Below, piece by piece: positions 1-9,954 of a stretch of 64,000 nt of DNA. Where the stretch lies: the NCBI GenBank assembly GCA_000751555.1, contig CCEZ01000074.1:62001-126000 (forward strand). Direction: 5' to 3'. Within the stretch, counting starts at the first letter, position 1; each line of letters begins with the position of its first letter. Origin of the DNA: Anaerosalibacter massiliensis. GTDB taxonomy: Bacteria; Bacillota; Clostridia; Tissierellales; Sporanaerobacteraceae. The position numbers and the translations under genes are program-made. Below the pieces are notes generated by a model. That model worked only from the letters and a program-made list of their open reading frames with translations, did no database searches and had not been told where the DNA came from.

Positions 1-114
1 AAGACAGGATTAAAGGATTTTATTATAAGATTTCCGCTTTGGAGTATGAAAAAAAGGCCTGGATATTTAGTAAAGAAGAACAGAATAAGACAGAGAAATG
101 TACGAAAGAAGTGA
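1..114 (+). CDS. GerA-family spore germination protein, C-terminal tail (partial)
   Basis: The window opens inside a reading frame that ends with TGA at 112-114. The visible 37 residues contain FPLWSMKKRPGYL followed by a basic tail, which matches the cytoplasmic end of GerA/GerKA-type germinant receptor A subunits. The next two genes are the C (lipoprotein) and B (permease) subunits of the same receptor, which supports the call. The gene body lies outside the window, so nothing can be said of its ligand-binding part. The next gene starts five bases after this stop, so the two are probably translated from one mRNA. Confidence 0.7.
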   Translation, partial: KTGLKDFIIRFPLWSMKKRPGYLVKKNRIRQRNVRKK

Positions 115-118
115 TAGA

Positions 119-1381
119 ATGAAAAAAAAGTTTATTTTACTTAGCTTTATTTTATGTCTTACTTTGATTATAACAGGTTGTTGGAATTCTAGAGAATTAA
201 ATACTTTAGGAATTGCCACTGTCATAGGAATAGACTGGGAGGATGAAAAAATATTAGTTACTATAGAAGTTATAAATCCTAGGCCAGTAAAGGCAATGCT
301 AGAAGCTAAGCCAGCAGATTTAGTACTATATGTTCAAGGAAGAGGAGATACAATTTTTGATGCTCTTAGAAATATATCTTTGAAATTTGATAGAAGAATT
401 TTCGTGTCTCAAAACAAAATATTTATATTTGGTGAAGAGTTTGCCAAGAAAGGTTTTATTAATCATATAGACGTGCTACAAAGGGATCATGAGTTTAGAG
501 AAACAGCATATATGTTAGTAGCAAAAGAGAAAAAAGCTACAGATATTATGGGAGTTCATGAGGCGGTAGAAGAGATTTTAGGAATGTATATGGAAGATAT
601 TGTTGAAAATAAAAAATTTAATCCTAAGGGAGTTGATGTTAATTTATCAGAATACTTAAAATACTATTATGACTCTGGTAGACAGCCTATTTTAGGAGTA
701 GTAGATAGGAAAGAAAAGAATGTAATTAAAAAAGTTGATACACATGAAGGAAAAAAAGAGTATGAGTTAGTAATAGAAGGTTGTTCCATATTTAATAAGG
801 AAAAACTATCTGGTTATTTGAATGGCGAAGAAACTAGAGCTCTAAATTTTGTGAGAAATGAAGTAAAAGGAGGAGTAATTGAATTTCCTACTCCAGTAAA
901 AAACATAGATCATTATAGCACACCTACTCCTAGTGTTAAAGATTCATCAAGTACTATAAGTACGCTAAATAGAGATAAAAGTGTTTTTGAAATAATTAAA
1001 AGCAAAACTAAAAGTGATGTAGAAATTGAAAATGGGAAATTTATATTAAAGACGAAAGTTAAGATGAGAGGAATGCTAGGAGATGTAACTGGAGATATTG
1101 ATGTATCAAATGAAGAAGCAATAAAGTTAATTGAGGAGTCTTGTTCAAAACAAGTTAAGGAGGAAATTGAAAGCACTATAAAAAAAGTGCAGAAAAAATA
1201 TAAAACAGATGTATTTGCATTTGGAACTTTAGTGCATAGAAAGTACCCAAAAGAATGGCATCGTATAAGTTCTGATTGGAACAATATATTTTCACAAGCT
1301 GATGTTCAGGTAGAAGTAGAAACTAATATAATTAGAACAGGTCTTGTGAATACATCCACTAATAAGATAAAGGGAGAATAA
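119..1381 (+). CDS. Ger(x)C family spore germination lipoprotein
   Basis: This is the C subunit of a nutrient germinant receptor, a lipoprotein on the outer face of the spore inner membrane that works with the A and B subunits. The product is 420 residues. It begins MKKKF, has a hydrophobic signal and a lipobox ITGC, and the mature end starts CWNSREL, which is the family hallmark (GCW then R-E-L/I-N). An upstream ATG at 98 overlaps the previous gene and would put seven charged residues before the signal peptide, so 119 is preferred. The ribosome site is weak, consistent with coupling to the preceding gene. The stop is directly followed by the permease start at 1383. The family assignment is firm, but the germinant is unknown. 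Confidence 0.9.
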   Translation: MKKKFILLSFILCLTLIITGCWNSRELNTLGIATVIGIDWEDEKILVTIEVINPRPVKAMLEAKPADLVLYVQGRGDTIFDALRNISLKFDRRIFVSQNKIFIFGEEFAKKGFINHIDVLQRDHEFRETAYMLVAKEKKATDIMGVHEAVEEILGMYMEDIVENKKFNPKGVDVNLSEYLKYYYDSGRQPILGVVDRKEKNVIKKVDTHEGKKEYELVIEGCSIFNKEKLSGYLNGEETRALNFVRNEVKGGVIEFPTPVKNIDHYSTPTPSVKDSSSTISTLNRDKSVFEIIKSKTKSDVEIENGKFILKTKVKMRGMLGDVTGDIDVSNEEAIKLIEESCSKQVKEEIESTIKKVQKKYKTDVFAFGTLVHRKYPKEWHRISSDWNNIFSQADVQVEVETNIIRTGLVNTSTNKIKGE

Positions 1382-1382
1382 T

Positions 1383-2501
1383 ATGAAAGATAATGTTAGA
1401 ATAAGTTCATATCAAGCAACTTTATTAATTATTGCTTTTAGAATTGTTCTTGCTTTTTCCCATCAACCAGCTATAAATGCACCACCAGGTAATCAAGATA
1501 ATTGGATAATGATATTTTTATCAACAATTTACAGTATAATATTATGTGTGCCTATGCTAATTCTGAGCAATAAATTTAGGGATTTTACATTAATAGAATA
1601 TATGAAATTAATATATGGGAGAACATTAGGAAAAATAATAGGACTTTTTTATTCGATGGTTTTTCTATTATTTACGATTATATTTGTTTCTATTTTAGTT
1701 GAGATATTAGATTCTACCATGTTTCCAGAAACTCCTACATGGGTTACAGCATCTATGATGTTAATAACTTGCATTTATATATCATATAAGGGATTAGAGA
1801 GCATTGGAAGAGGTGCAGAAATATTTGTTCCTTTAATATTAGTAGTTATTGCTGTTATAATTATATTGGGAATAAATGTTTTAGATTTTGGTGTTTTTTT
1901 ACCTATACTAAGTGATTCATCTTTTAAAGATATAAATATGGGTGCAATAGATATTGGAACTAAGTTTGTAGATATTTTGATTTTAGCAATGCTCGCACCT
2001 TACTTAGATAAAAGAGAAAATTTAAATAAGATTTTTATAAAGTCTTTAATTTATTCTATTTTAATAGTAGTTTCGATGATAATAGTTTCTCAAGCTGCAT
2101 TAGGAATAGAACAAGCCAAACATGCTAATTTTCCTTTTTTTACTTTTGCTAGACTTATAAATGTTTTCGAGATAGTACATAGAATTGAATCAATTTATGT
2201 CGTAGCTTGGATCACAAGCAATGTTGGCAAAATAACAGGATATTTATTTTTTACTACTGTAGCTTTAAGCCAAACATTTAGAAAGAGAGAAAATAAGGTA
2301 TATATAATTCCTATGTCTATAATTGTTTTTATATCATCAGTTTTAATAAAGGATAAACGTTCTATTTTAGCAGCTAAAGAACCTTTAAATAAAATATCAC
2401 TATTTATAGCTTTAACTTCTATATTTATTATTCCTTTAATAGCTTTAATAGTATATTTTTTTAGAAGAGATAAATTAAAAGGCAAAACTAAATCTAATTA
2501 A
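1383..2501 (+). CDS. GerB-type spore germination permease (endospore APC-superfamily protein)
   Basis: This is the B subunit of the germinant receptor, an amino-acid-permease-like integral membrane protein of 372 residues with about ten hydrophobic segments. The N-terminus contains ISSYQATLLIIAFRIVLAF and an early PPGNQDNW loop, both typical of the GerAB/GerKB spore permease family. It follows the C subunit with one base between stop and start, so the order in this operon is A-C-B. A strong hairpin terminator follows directly at 2502-2529, which makes this the last gene of the receptor operon. Confidence 0.9.
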   Translation: MKDNVRISSYQATLLIIAFRIVLAFSHQPAINAPPGNQDNWIMIFLSTIYSIILCVPMLILSNKFRDFTLIEYMKLIYGRTLGKIIGLFYSMVFLLFTIIFVSILVEILDSTMFPETPTWVTASMMLITCIYISYKGLESIGRGAEIFVPLILVVIAVIIILGINVLDFGVFLPILSDSSFKDINMGAIDIGTKFVDILILAMLAPYLDKRENLNKIFIKSLIYSILIVVSMIIVSQAALGIEQAKHANFPFFTFARLINVFEIVHRIESIYVVAWITSNVGKITGYLFFTTVALSQTFRKRENKVYIIPMSIIVFISSVLIKDKRSILAAKEPLNKISLFIALTSIFIIPLIALIVYFFRRDKLKGKTKSN

Positions 2502-2529
2502 GAGGTAGATTTTATCTACCTCTTTTTTA
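2502..2529 (+). terminator. Rho-independent terminator of the germination operon
   Basis: AAGAGGTAGA, loop TTTTA, then TCTACCTCTT followed by a T-run. It lies immediately after the permease stop codon. Confidence 0.85.
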
Positions 2530-2681
2530 TTTGTTTTTATAGAATATTTTATTAAAAAGCAATAAATGATTAGCTATAATTACCAAAAGTTTGATACTAG
2601 ATTGTAACTTTTAGAATATAAATAAGTATTATAATAAATATACATTAAAATCATTTATTCAAGACATAGTGGAGGCATATA

Positions 2682-3509
2682 ATGGCGAGAAAAAGAGTTA
2701 AAATAGTAAACAAAAAAAGATTTATTTTTTCGTTAATTTTAATTGTTGGGTTTATATTTATTCTAAGTATTACTGTAAAGGGAGTGATTAATAAAAGAAA
2801 AATTGTTTCAGATAAAGAAAGCTCAAGTTTTATTGCTGAAGAATCTAAGGATAAATTATCTAAAAAGTTAAAAGAAGATGAAGGAAAGAAAGATGAAAAA
2901 AATCCAGAACAAAATTTAAATATTGAAGATAAAACCTTTATAGTGAAAGAAGAGGAAAAAGAGAATAAAAAGGATAAAAATCAGGATTATAAAGAAATTT
3001 TTAAGGACAGTTTATTTATTGGCGATTCAATTACTGATAGTTTATCTGGATATGAAATCATTAATGATAGAAATATTATTGCTAAACTAGGTCTTACAGC
3101 ATCGAAGGCTAAAAATGAAATTGGTAATGTTGAAGATAGAAACTTTTCCAATATTTATATATTATTTGGAATGAATGATATTCTTACGGGAATTGATACG
3201 CAAAAATTTGTGCAAGATTATATTGATTTAATAAATATAATTCGAAAAAAATTGCCAAATGCCAATATTTATGTTCAATCTATTCTTCCTGTTTCATCAA
3301 ATGTTCAAAACAAAAAACCATTATTAACTAATTTACGGATAGAGGAGTTTAACAATGGACTAATCAGGATGTGTAAGGATGAAAATATAAATTATATAAA
3401 TTTAAGGCCATTATTAGAAGGAAAAGAAGATTTACGTGAACCAGATGGAATACATCCTAAATATGCTTTTTATGGTCAATGGTTAAATTATCTTGTAAAT
3501 AGCAAATAA
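2682..3509 (+). CDS. Membrane-anchored SGNH/GDSL hydrolase
   Basis: The protein has 275 residues: a short basic N-terminus, one transmembrane anchor (about 14-32), a charged lysine/glutamate-rich linker to about 105, then an SGNH hydrolase domain outside the membrane. Block I is IGDSITDS (nucleophile Ser), block III is GMNDIL, and the catalytic Asp and His are in DGIHP near the C-terminus. The start at 2682 has a good ribosome site (TGGAGG). It opens a four-gene operon with a DUF4358 lipoprotein, an MBOAT acyltransferase and a DHHW protein, so it probably acts as an esterase or acyltransferase on a cell-surface glycan. The substrate cannot be read from sequence. Confidence 0.85.
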   Translation: MARKRVKIVNKKRFIFSLILIVGFIFILSITVKGVINKRKIVSDKESSSFIAEESKDKLSKKLKEDEGKKDEKNPEQNLNIEDKTFIVKEEEKENKKDKNQDYKEIFKDSLFIGDSITDSLSGYEIINDRNIIAKLGLTASKAKNEIGNVEDRNFSNIYILFGMNDILTGIDTQKFVQDYIDLINIIRKKLPNANIYVQSILPVSSNVQNKKPLLTNLRIEEFNNGLIRMCKDENINYINLRPLLEGKEDLREPDGIHPKYAFYGQWLNYLVNSK

Positions 3510-3542
3510 TATAAGAATATAAATTAGAGGAGGATTTTTAAG

Positions 3543-4037
3543 ATGACAAAATTATTTAAAGAAAAGTATAAAAAAATCTTTATAATAGCCGTTTTAGTAT
3601 TTTCTATATCAATTATTTCAACAGGCTGTTCTTCTAAGAAAGAGGTAAAAGAAATTTCAGTAAATAAAATAGTTGAAGAAATTAAAAATGAATCAGATAT
3701 ATCTAGCTTAAAGGAGAGAAACAACGAAAAACTTGAGAAATTGTATGATATCAATAGTGATGAAATTGAAGAATTTGCATTATATACAGCATCTTCCAAT
3801 CTTAAAGCTGATGAGTTATTGATATTAAAAGTTAAAGATGAAAAAGATTTGCCTAATATAGAAGATAAGATTAATAAAAGAATAGAAAACCAGTCTGATA
3901 GTTTTAAAGATTATCTTCCAGATGAATACTATTTGATGGAAAAGCATGTATTAAAGACTAATAATAATTACATATTATTTGCAGTGTCAAAGGATGTAGA
4001 TAAAATAGAGAATGCATTTGATAGTATACTTAAGTAA
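3543..4037 (+). CDS. DUF4358-like lipoprotein
   Basis: This is a 164-residue secreted lipoprotein. A hydrophobic signal ends at STGC (lipobox), followed by SSKKEVKE. The mature part is a small, highly charged alpha/beta domain that resembles the DUF4358 family, found in Clostridia beside MBOAT and SGNH/DHHW acylation genes. AGGAGG lies just before the ATG. It sits 33 bases after the SGNH hydrolase and 40 bases before the MBOAT gene. Its molecular role is not known. A periplasm-side accessory role in surface-glycan acylation is inferred from context only. Confidence 0.7.
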   Translation: MTKLFKEKYKKIFIIAVLVFSISIISTGCSSKKEVKEISVNKIVEEIKNESDISSLKERNNEKLEKLYDINSDEIEEFALYTASSNLKADELLILKVKDEKDLPNIEDKINKRIENQSDSFKDYLPDEYYLMEKHVLKTNNNYILFAVSKDVDKIENAFDSILK

Positions 4038-4077
4038 GTAAAAGATTAATAAATATTTTTTAGGTGGTGGACAAGGT

Positions 4078-5484
4078 TTGGTTTTTAGTAGTCTAATATT
4101 TATATTTGTATTTTTACCTTTGGTTTTACTAGTGTATTATATAAGTCCTAGAGAAATGAGAAACCTTGTTTTTTTTATAGCTAGTCTCATATTTTATGCT
4201 TGGGGAGAACCAGTATATATACTTATTATGTTGTTTTCTACAGTATTTGATTATTTAAATGGATTGCTTATAGATAAGTACAGGGAGAATTCGCATATTA
4301 CAAAATTGGTTTTAATTAACTCCATAGTTATTAATTTAGGAATTCTTTGCTTTTTTAAATACTATGGATTCATAGTTAATAATATAAATAGTCTTTTTGA
4401 TATTAATATAAAAGTAATAAAATTACCTCTCCCACTAGGAATTTCTTTTTATACATTCCAAACTCTATCTTACACAATAGATGTGTATTTAGATAAGGTT
4501 AAACCACAAAAAAACATTATTTCCTTCGGGACTTATGTGACTATGTTTCCTCAGCTAGTAGCAGGTCCTATAGTTAGATATAGTGATGTAGCTTGGGAAA
4601 TAGATAATAGAATTGAAAGCTCTAAATTATTTGGAGAGGGAGCAGAGTTATTTATTATAGGACTTTCAAAAAAAGTCGTTCTTGCAAACAATATAGGAAT
4701 ACTTTGGAATACTATAAAAGCTATTCCTACCAGTGAACTTTCTATTCTTTCAACATGGCTTGGAATAATAGCTTTTACATTTCAAATATACTTTGATTTT
4801 AGCGGATATTCTGATATGGCCATAGGATTAGGAAAGATGTTTGGGTTCAAACTTATGAAGAATTTTGATTATCCTTATATTTCTAAAAGTGTAACTGAAT
4901 TTTGGAGAAGATGGCATATTTCCTTAGGTTCTTGGTTTAGGGAGTATGTATATATTCCTCTTGGTGGAAATAGAGAAGGAAGAACAAAACAATACAGAAA
5001 TTTATTCATAGTTTGGTTTTTAACAGGGCTATGGCATGGAGCAAATTGGAACTTTATTTTGTGGGGATTATATTATTGTATATTTTTAATTATAGAAAAA
5101 ACTTTTTTACAAAAATGGTTAAAGGACAAGCCTATATTTATTAGTCATATATATACTCTTTTAGTAATAATAGTAGGATGGGTACTTTTTGAATTTGAAG
5201 ATATAAGTAAGGGCTTAATTTTCATTAAAATTATGTTTGGGTTTGGTTCAAACCCACTTTATGACAGTAGAACTATATATTATTTATATACTAATGCAAT
5301 ATTGTTAGCTTTATTAGGCATATGTTCTACACCATTTGTTGGTAAAGCAATAAAAAAGTTAAAGGGGAGATTTAAAATAGGTGAATATGTAGTTATACCT
5401 ATAATATTGGCAGTACTGTTATTTATATGTACAGCTTATCTTGTAGATGAAAGCTATAATCCATTTTTGTATTTTAGGTTCTAA
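4078..5484 (+). CDS. MBOAT family O-acyltransferase (AlgI-like)
   Basis: This polytopic membrane acyltransferase (468 residues) moves acyl groups across or at the membrane onto surface polysaccharides, as AlgI or DltB do. The N-terminus VFSSLIFIFVFLPLVLLVYY is typical of AlgI-like MBOATs. Other family marks are PLPLGISFYTFQTLSY, the FWRRWHISLGSWFREYVYIPLGG block and the catalytic His in LTGLWHGANW. The start codon is TTG at 4078, preceded by an AGGTGGTGG-type ribosome site, and no better start gives the conserved N-terminus. It is followed at once by the DHHW partner. Confidence 0.92.
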   Translation: MVFSSLIFIFVFLPLVLLVYYISPREMRNLVFFIASLIFYAWGEPVYILIMLFSTVFDYLNGLLIDKYRENSHITKLVLINSIVINLGILCFFKYYGFIVNNINSLFDINIKVIKLPLPLGISFYTFQTLSYTIDVYLDKVKPQKNIISFGTYVTMFPQLVAGPIVRYSDVAWEIDNRIESSKLFGEGAELFIIGLSKKVVLANNIGILWNTIKAIPTSELSILSTWLGIIAFTFQIYFDFSGYSDMAIGLGKMFGFKLMKNFDYPYISKSVTEFWRRWHISLGSWFREYVYIPLGGNREGRTKQYRNLFIVWFLTGLWHGANWNFILWGLYYCIFLIIEKTFLQKWLKDKPIFISHIYTLLVIIVGWVLFEFEDISKGLIFIKIMFGFGSNPLYDSRTIYYLYTNAILLALLGICSTPFVGKAIKKLKGRFKIGEYVVIPIILAVLLFICTAYLVDESYNPFLYFRF

Positions 5485-5503
5485 TAGGAGAAGAGGTGCT
5501 ATT

Positions 5504-6643
5504 TTGAATAAGACTAATAATTCACATAAAAACATTATTGGTTCAATACTATTAATATATATTGGTCTTATAATGCTTTTTAATATAATAATTTCAGATA
5601 AAGATTTTTCAGATATGGAAAACAGAAGACTTGAACAGCTACCTAAGTTTTCTTTTGAAAATATTTTTAAAGGGCAATTTATATCAAACTTTGAAAAATA
5701 TATTTCAGATCAATTTCCTTTTAGGGATTTTTTTATAGGAGTGAAATCATACTGTGAAAGAATTTCAGGAAAAAAAGAAAATAATGGCGTGTTTTTAGGA
5801 GAAGATGGATATTTAATGGAAAAATTTAATAAGCCACATGATAAAGATTTCAAAAATAGAATTGATGTAATAAATTCTTTTGCTGAAAATACTGCCAATA
5901 TTAATAAGTATTTTATCCTAGTTCCAAATTCAGTCAAGATATTGGAAGATAAACTTCCATACTCTGCTCCTGTAGATGATGAATATTTTTATATGAACAA
6001 GGTTAAAAACGGTCTTGATAAAAATATAAAATTTGTAGATGTATACGATATCTTTTGGGATAAAAAAGATGAATATATATATTATAAAACTGATCATCAT
6101 TGGACTACTAAAGGTGCTTTTTATGCATATGAGAAACTAGCTAAAAGTATGGGATTTTACCCTCATGAAGAAGACTATTTTAATATAGAAAATGTTGCTG
6201 ATAATTTTTATGGCTCTCTTTATTCTAAGGGTGGGTTTAGAAATATAGATTCTGATGATATCAAATTATATATTCCTAAAAAAAGTGAAAATTATACAGT
6301 AAAGTATTATGAAGAAAATAATACTTCTGATTCATTATACAATATGGATAATTTAAATAAAAAAGATAAATATACAGTGTTTTTAAATGGTAACCATCCA
6401 TTATTAAAGATAAATACTAATATTCATAATGGAAAAAAGCTATTAATTATTAAAGATTCCTATGCTAATAGTTTAGTTCCTTTTTTAACGGGACATTTTA
6501 ATGAAATATATATGATAGATTTAAGATATTTTGAAGAAGATCTAAGTAAGTTTATAAAAAATAATGATATAGATGATATATTAATTTTATATAATGTAAA
6601 ATCATTTTTTGAAGATGATTCCATAAAAAAGATTTCATGGTAA
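5504..6643 (+). CDS. DHHW family protein (AlgJ/AlgX-like partner of the MBOAT)
   Basis: The protein has 379 residues with one N-terminal transmembrane segment and an extracytoplasmic SGNH-like domain. The signature DHHW occurs in YKTDHHWTTKGAF, and a second conserved block is LLIIKDSYANSLVPFL, where the serine would act as nucleophile. This pattern is known for DHHW/AlgX-like proteins that complete O-acetylation of exported glycans. The frame is open back to 5447 but overlaps the MBOAT end. TTG at 5504, with AGGAGAAGAGG upstream, is the better start. It is the last gene of the operon and a terminator follows. Confidence 0.85.
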   Translation: MNKTNNSHKNIIGSILLIYIGLIMLFNIIISDKDFSDMENRRLEQLPKFSFENIFKGQFISNFEKYISDQFPFRDFFIGVKSYCERISGKKENNGVFLGEDGYLMEKFNKPHDKDFKNRIDVINSFAENTANINKYFILVPNSVKILEDKLPYSAPVDDEYFYMNKVKNGLDKNIKFVDVYDIFWDKKDEYIYYKTDHHWTTKGAFYAYEKLAKSMGFYPHEEDYFNIENVADNFYGSLYSKGGFRNIDSDDIKLYIPKKSENYTVKYYEENNTSDSLYNMDNLNKKDKYTVFLNGNHPLLKINTNIHNGKKLLIIKDSYANSLVPFLTGHFNEIYMIDLRYFEEDLSKFIKNNDIDDILILYNVKSFFEDDSIKKISW

Positions 6644-6647
6644 AATT

Positions 6648-6684
6648 TTAAAGCATACTGTTCTAAACAATATGCTTTTTTATA
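6648..6684 (+). terminator. Rho-independent terminator after the acylation operon
   Basis: AAAGCATACTGTT pairs imperfectly with AACAATATGCTTT and is followed by TTTT. Confidence 0.7.
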
Positions 6685-6956
6685 AAATATATTTAAAAAA
6701 GTACTAACCATTTATAATTGGAGCACTTGATGTTCATACTCGTATACTTTTATAAAAAGAATTATTATATCAAGAAATCCTAGACAAGTAAAATGCTAAA
6801 AACCCCTCAAGAATATAAATGTACTGTATTTTATTTGCAGTACATTTTCTTTTTTAAAAAGGCAAATAAGTTCAAGATATCCTATAATTTTTATGATATA
6901 AATCAGTTTAAATTTGTTATACTTTTAATGTTAGACATATGGGAGGGGAGATATAT
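6685..6956. other. Intergenic region upstream of the chemoreceptor
   Basis: There is no reading frame of note. At 6817-6852 a hairpin AAATGTACTG...CAGTACATTT is followed by a T-rich tract, so a terminator or an attenuator ends a short transcript here. A search by eye for a c-di-GMP riboswitch before the chemoreceptor found none. Confidence 0.5.
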
Positions 6957-9035
6957 ATGAAAAATAAAATTTCAACTAAAATTAGTATTGCTATTGGATT
7001 AATGTTAGTAGTTACACTTGGACTTGTTTTCTACATATGCTTGGACCGAATACATGATAAGAGTATATCGGAAGCAGAAGAAATTGTGAGACAAGCTTCT
7101 TTAAAAAATGGAAAAGAAATATTAGAGCAATTTGAAAAAATAGGGAATATTGAGAAGACTCTTATAGAAAATATTGAAATGCTTATATCAAAGGATTCCA
7201 TAAAAAGAGAAGATGTAATTGAGATGCTTAAAAAAGTATTAGAAAAGAATCCAGACTTAATGGGAGCTACTATTGCTTATGAGCCTAATGCTTTTGATGG
7301 AAAGGATAAGGAAAATATTAATAAAGCTGGTAGTAATGATAAAGGAGTTTTTATGCCTTATATTACTGATGGAAAAGTAAATGCTGCCTATGATGAAAGT
7401 ACTGATATGGATTGGTACAATATTCCTAAGGATACAGGTAAATTGTATTTAACTAATCCTACTACATATAATGTTAATGGAAAGGATTTAATAATGGTAT
7501 CTGTTGCAACACCGATAATGAGAGGTAATAAATTTGTCGGTGTAGTTTCCATAGATGTTTCACTGGAAAATATACAAGAATCTATTAAAAAGATTAAGCC
7601 TTATGAAGGATATAGTGCCATTCTAGATAATAATGGAGTTTATATAGCAAATGGTAAAAATGAAGATCTAATCCTTAATGAGGTTAAGAATGAGGATAAT
7701 AGCATAGTAGATAAAATTAAAAAAGGAGAAGAAGTAGTTTTAAATTATGAAAAAGGAAAGAATAAAAAAGATTTTATTGAAATGTATATACCAGTAACTT
7801 TAAAGGGAACAGATATAACTTGGTCTTTCAAATCTATTGTACCAAAGAATAATATTTTAAAAGACTATAGGGAGCTTGTTAAAATAATAATATTAATAGC
7901 AACAATATCTATTATAGGTATAATATTCATAGTTATGCTTGTAATAAGACATTTTTTAAAGGGCCTAAGTGTAGCAAAAGAACATATAGCTCTAATTGCC
8001 AATGGAGATTTAACTAAGACAATGCCAGAAAAATATTTAAATAATGAAGATGAGGTAGGAAGTATTTTAAATTCATTGTCAAAAATGCAAGAATCATTAA
8101 AGCTAATGATTGAGGGAATTATTTTGGAATCAAATAATGTTGAAAAAACATCTAGGGAAACAGAAGAAAATGTAAATGAACTTAGAGGAAATTTAGAAGA
8201 GATTTCCGCAACTACAGAGGAATTGTCAGCAGGTATGGAAGAAACAGCAGCTTCTACTGAAGAGATCAATGCTTCTTCTTTAGAAATAGAACAAGCTGCA
8301 GAATCTGTAGCAAATAAGGCAGAAGAAGGCTCAAAATCAGTTAGCAATATTAATGCAAAGGTAGTAAAATTAAGAAATAATTTTATTCAATCTCAGAAAA
8401 AAGAAATGGAGATATTTTTATCTAATAAGGAAAAGTTAGAAAAGGCTTTAGATGATATAAAATCTATAGATCAAATACATTTACTATCTGAAAGTATTAT
8501 GGAAATAACATCTCAGACTAATTTATTAGCGTTAAATGCTACTATAGAAGCAGCTAGGGCTGGAGAAGCAGGTAGAGGATTTGCAGTTGTAGCAGATGAA
8601 ATAAGAAAACTTGCAGAAAGTTCAAAAGGTACTGTTGAAGAAATACAGGGTATAACTCAGGAAGTAATTGATTCAGCAGAAAATTTAGCTACTAGTTCCA
8701 GTGCTCTATTAGATTTTATTTCTGTTAATGTAGATGCAGATTATAAATCAATGTTAAAATCAACAGAAGAATATACAAATGATATAGAACTTATAAATGA
8801 TTTAGTATCTGATTTTAGTGCGACTTCAGAAGAATTACTTGCATCAATTCAAAATATTATTAAAGGGATTGAAGAAATAGCTAATGCAAATAATGAAGGT
8901 GCTTCTGGAACATCAGATATTGCAGAAAAGACCTACTTAGTTGTTGAGAATGGAAATAATATTGTAAATCAATCTAGTAATGCTGTGAAAGCATCAGAGA
9001 ATTTAGTAGAATTAATATCAAAATTTAAAATATAA
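6957..9035 (+). CDS. Methyl-accepting chemotaxis protein with extracytoplasmic Cache-type sensor
   Basis: This transmembrane chemoreceptor of 692 residues has TM1 at about 8-30, a dCache-like periplasmic sensor at about 35-295, TM2 at about 305-330, a HAMP region, then a long coiled-coil signalling domain. The CheA/CheW hairpin tip is recognisable in [38 protein letters not shown] (split here: [18 protein letters not shown] and [17 protein letters not shown]). An ATG at 6939 is in frame, but GGGAGGGGAG sits between it and the ATG at 6957, so 6957 is the start. It is a single-gene unit closed by a strong terminator. The ligand is not predictable. Confidence 0.93.
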   Translation: MKNKISTKISIAIGLMLVVTLGLVFYICLDRIHDKSISEAEEIVRQASLKNGKEILEQFEKIGNIEKTLIENIEMLISKDSIKREDVIEMLKKVLEKNPDLMGATIAYEPNAFDGKDKENINKAGSNDKGVFMPYITDGKVNAAYDESTDMDWYNIPKDTGKLYLTNPTTYNVNGKDLIMVSVATPIMRGNKFVGVVSIDVSLENIQESIKKIKPYEGYSAILDNNGVYIANGKNEDLILNEVKNEDNSIVDKIKKGEEVVLNYEKGKNKKDFIEMYIPVTLKGTDITWSFKSIVPKNNILKDYRELVKIIILIATISIIGIIFIVMLVIRHFLKGLSVAKEHIALIANGDLTKTMPEKYLNNEDEVGSILNSLSKMQESLKLMIEGIILESNNVEKTSRETEENVNELRGNLEEISATTEELSAGMEETAASTEEINASSLEIEQAAESVANKAEEGSKSVSNINAKVVKLRNNFIQSQKKEMEIFLSNKEKLEKALDDIKSIDQIHLLSESIMEITSQTNLLALNATIEAARAGEAGRGFAVVADEIRKLAESSKGTVEEIQGITQEVIDSAENLATSSSALLDFISVNVDADYKSMLKSTEEYTNDIELINDLVSDFSATSEELLASIQNIIKGIEEIANANNEGASGTSDIAEKTYLVVENGNNIVNQSSNAVKASENLVELISKFKI

Positions 9036-9045
9036 AAAATAAAAC

Positions 9046-9087
9046 GATAAAAGTCCTGAAATACATTTTGTTTTCAGGACTTTTATC
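9046..9087 (+). terminator. Terminator of the chemoreceptor gene
   Basis: GATAAAAGTCCTGAA and TTCAGGACTTTTATC form a 15-bp perfect stem. Confidence 0.85.
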
Positions 9088-9155
9088 ATTAATATACATT
9101 TAAAAAGTTATAAAATAATCTTAAATGAAGTAAGCTACTATTAGGGTGATGGAAG

Positions 9156-9872
9156 ATGAAGAATAAAAACTATAAATCATTAATTATTAAAACTTTACTA
9201 ATAATAATTAGTGTCTTATATATATTATTTATATATATAGATATATTTAATGGAAAATTTCCAATACCATTAGATAGAATTAAATACATATGTATAGTTC
9301 TATGTTTTTTAATATCTCTTCTTACTGGTAAAGATGCACTTAATAAAAGGGATGTATTTTTACTTCAAATAGGACTATTTTTTACTGTTATTGCAGATTT
9401 TTTTCTTATTATACTTGTTAATAATACTTTAGGAGTAGTATTTTTCTGTTTTACTCAATTATTTTATTCTATTAGGTATAGATTTGGCAAATTTGAATTA
9501 GTACTTAAAAATTCTATAATTATTTTCTTATTAGTATTAATATTTTATTTAACAGTAAATCATTTCATTGCAGATATGGATATTTTAATTGGTGTATCTT
9601 TATATTATTCGATATTTTTAATAAGAAATGTTGTAGACTCAGTAAAAATTTGTAAAAATAATTTATATCCATATCCAAATAAATACATGATAGCTATAGG
9701 AATGATACTATTTCTTTTATGTGATATAAATGTTGCTCTTCGTAGTATATCAGGAGATATATATTCAGTATGGAATTTTCCTTATTTATTTAGATATACT
9801 ATTTCCTCATTAGTTTGGATTTTTTACATTCCGTCCCAAGTGTCACTTTCATTAAGTGGATACCGATTTTAA
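9156..9872 (+). CDS. Polytopic membrane protein, possibly YhhN/TMEM86-like
   Basis: The product has 238 residues, is almost entirely hydrophobic with about eight predicted membrane spans, and starts at an ATG with a GGTGATGGAAG ribosome site. Two intramembrane acidic motifs (IADFFLI near 88 and LLCDINVAL near 188) in the second and penultimate spans recall the YhhN/TMEM86 lysoplasmalogenase fold. The similarity is weak by eye. The gene stands alone between the chemoreceptor and a methyltransferase pair. If the YhhN match is wrong, only 'membrane protein of unknown function' can be supported. Confidence 0.5.
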   Translation: MKNKNYKSLIIKTLLIIISVLYILFIYIDIFNGKFPIPLDRIKYICIVLCFLISLLTGKDALNKRDVFLLQIGLFFTVIADFFLIILVNNTLGVVFFCFTQLFYSIRYRFGKFELVLKNSIIIFLLVLIFYLTVNHFIADMDILIGVSLYYSIFLIRNVVDSVKICKNNLYPYPNKYMIAIGMILFLLCDINVALRSISGDIYSVWNFPYLFRYTISSLVWIFYIPSQVSLSLSGYRF

Positions 9873-9954
9873 GATTTTAATTTTATTAAATATATAAATA
9901 GAAGGGTTTTTTATAATCAGAGTGGAATAGATACAATAATGAGGTGATAGTAAC

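Noticed and set aside
913-1284. Minus-strand frame inside the germination lipoprotein gene
   Set aside because: It is a shadow of the conserved GerC-type coding frame.
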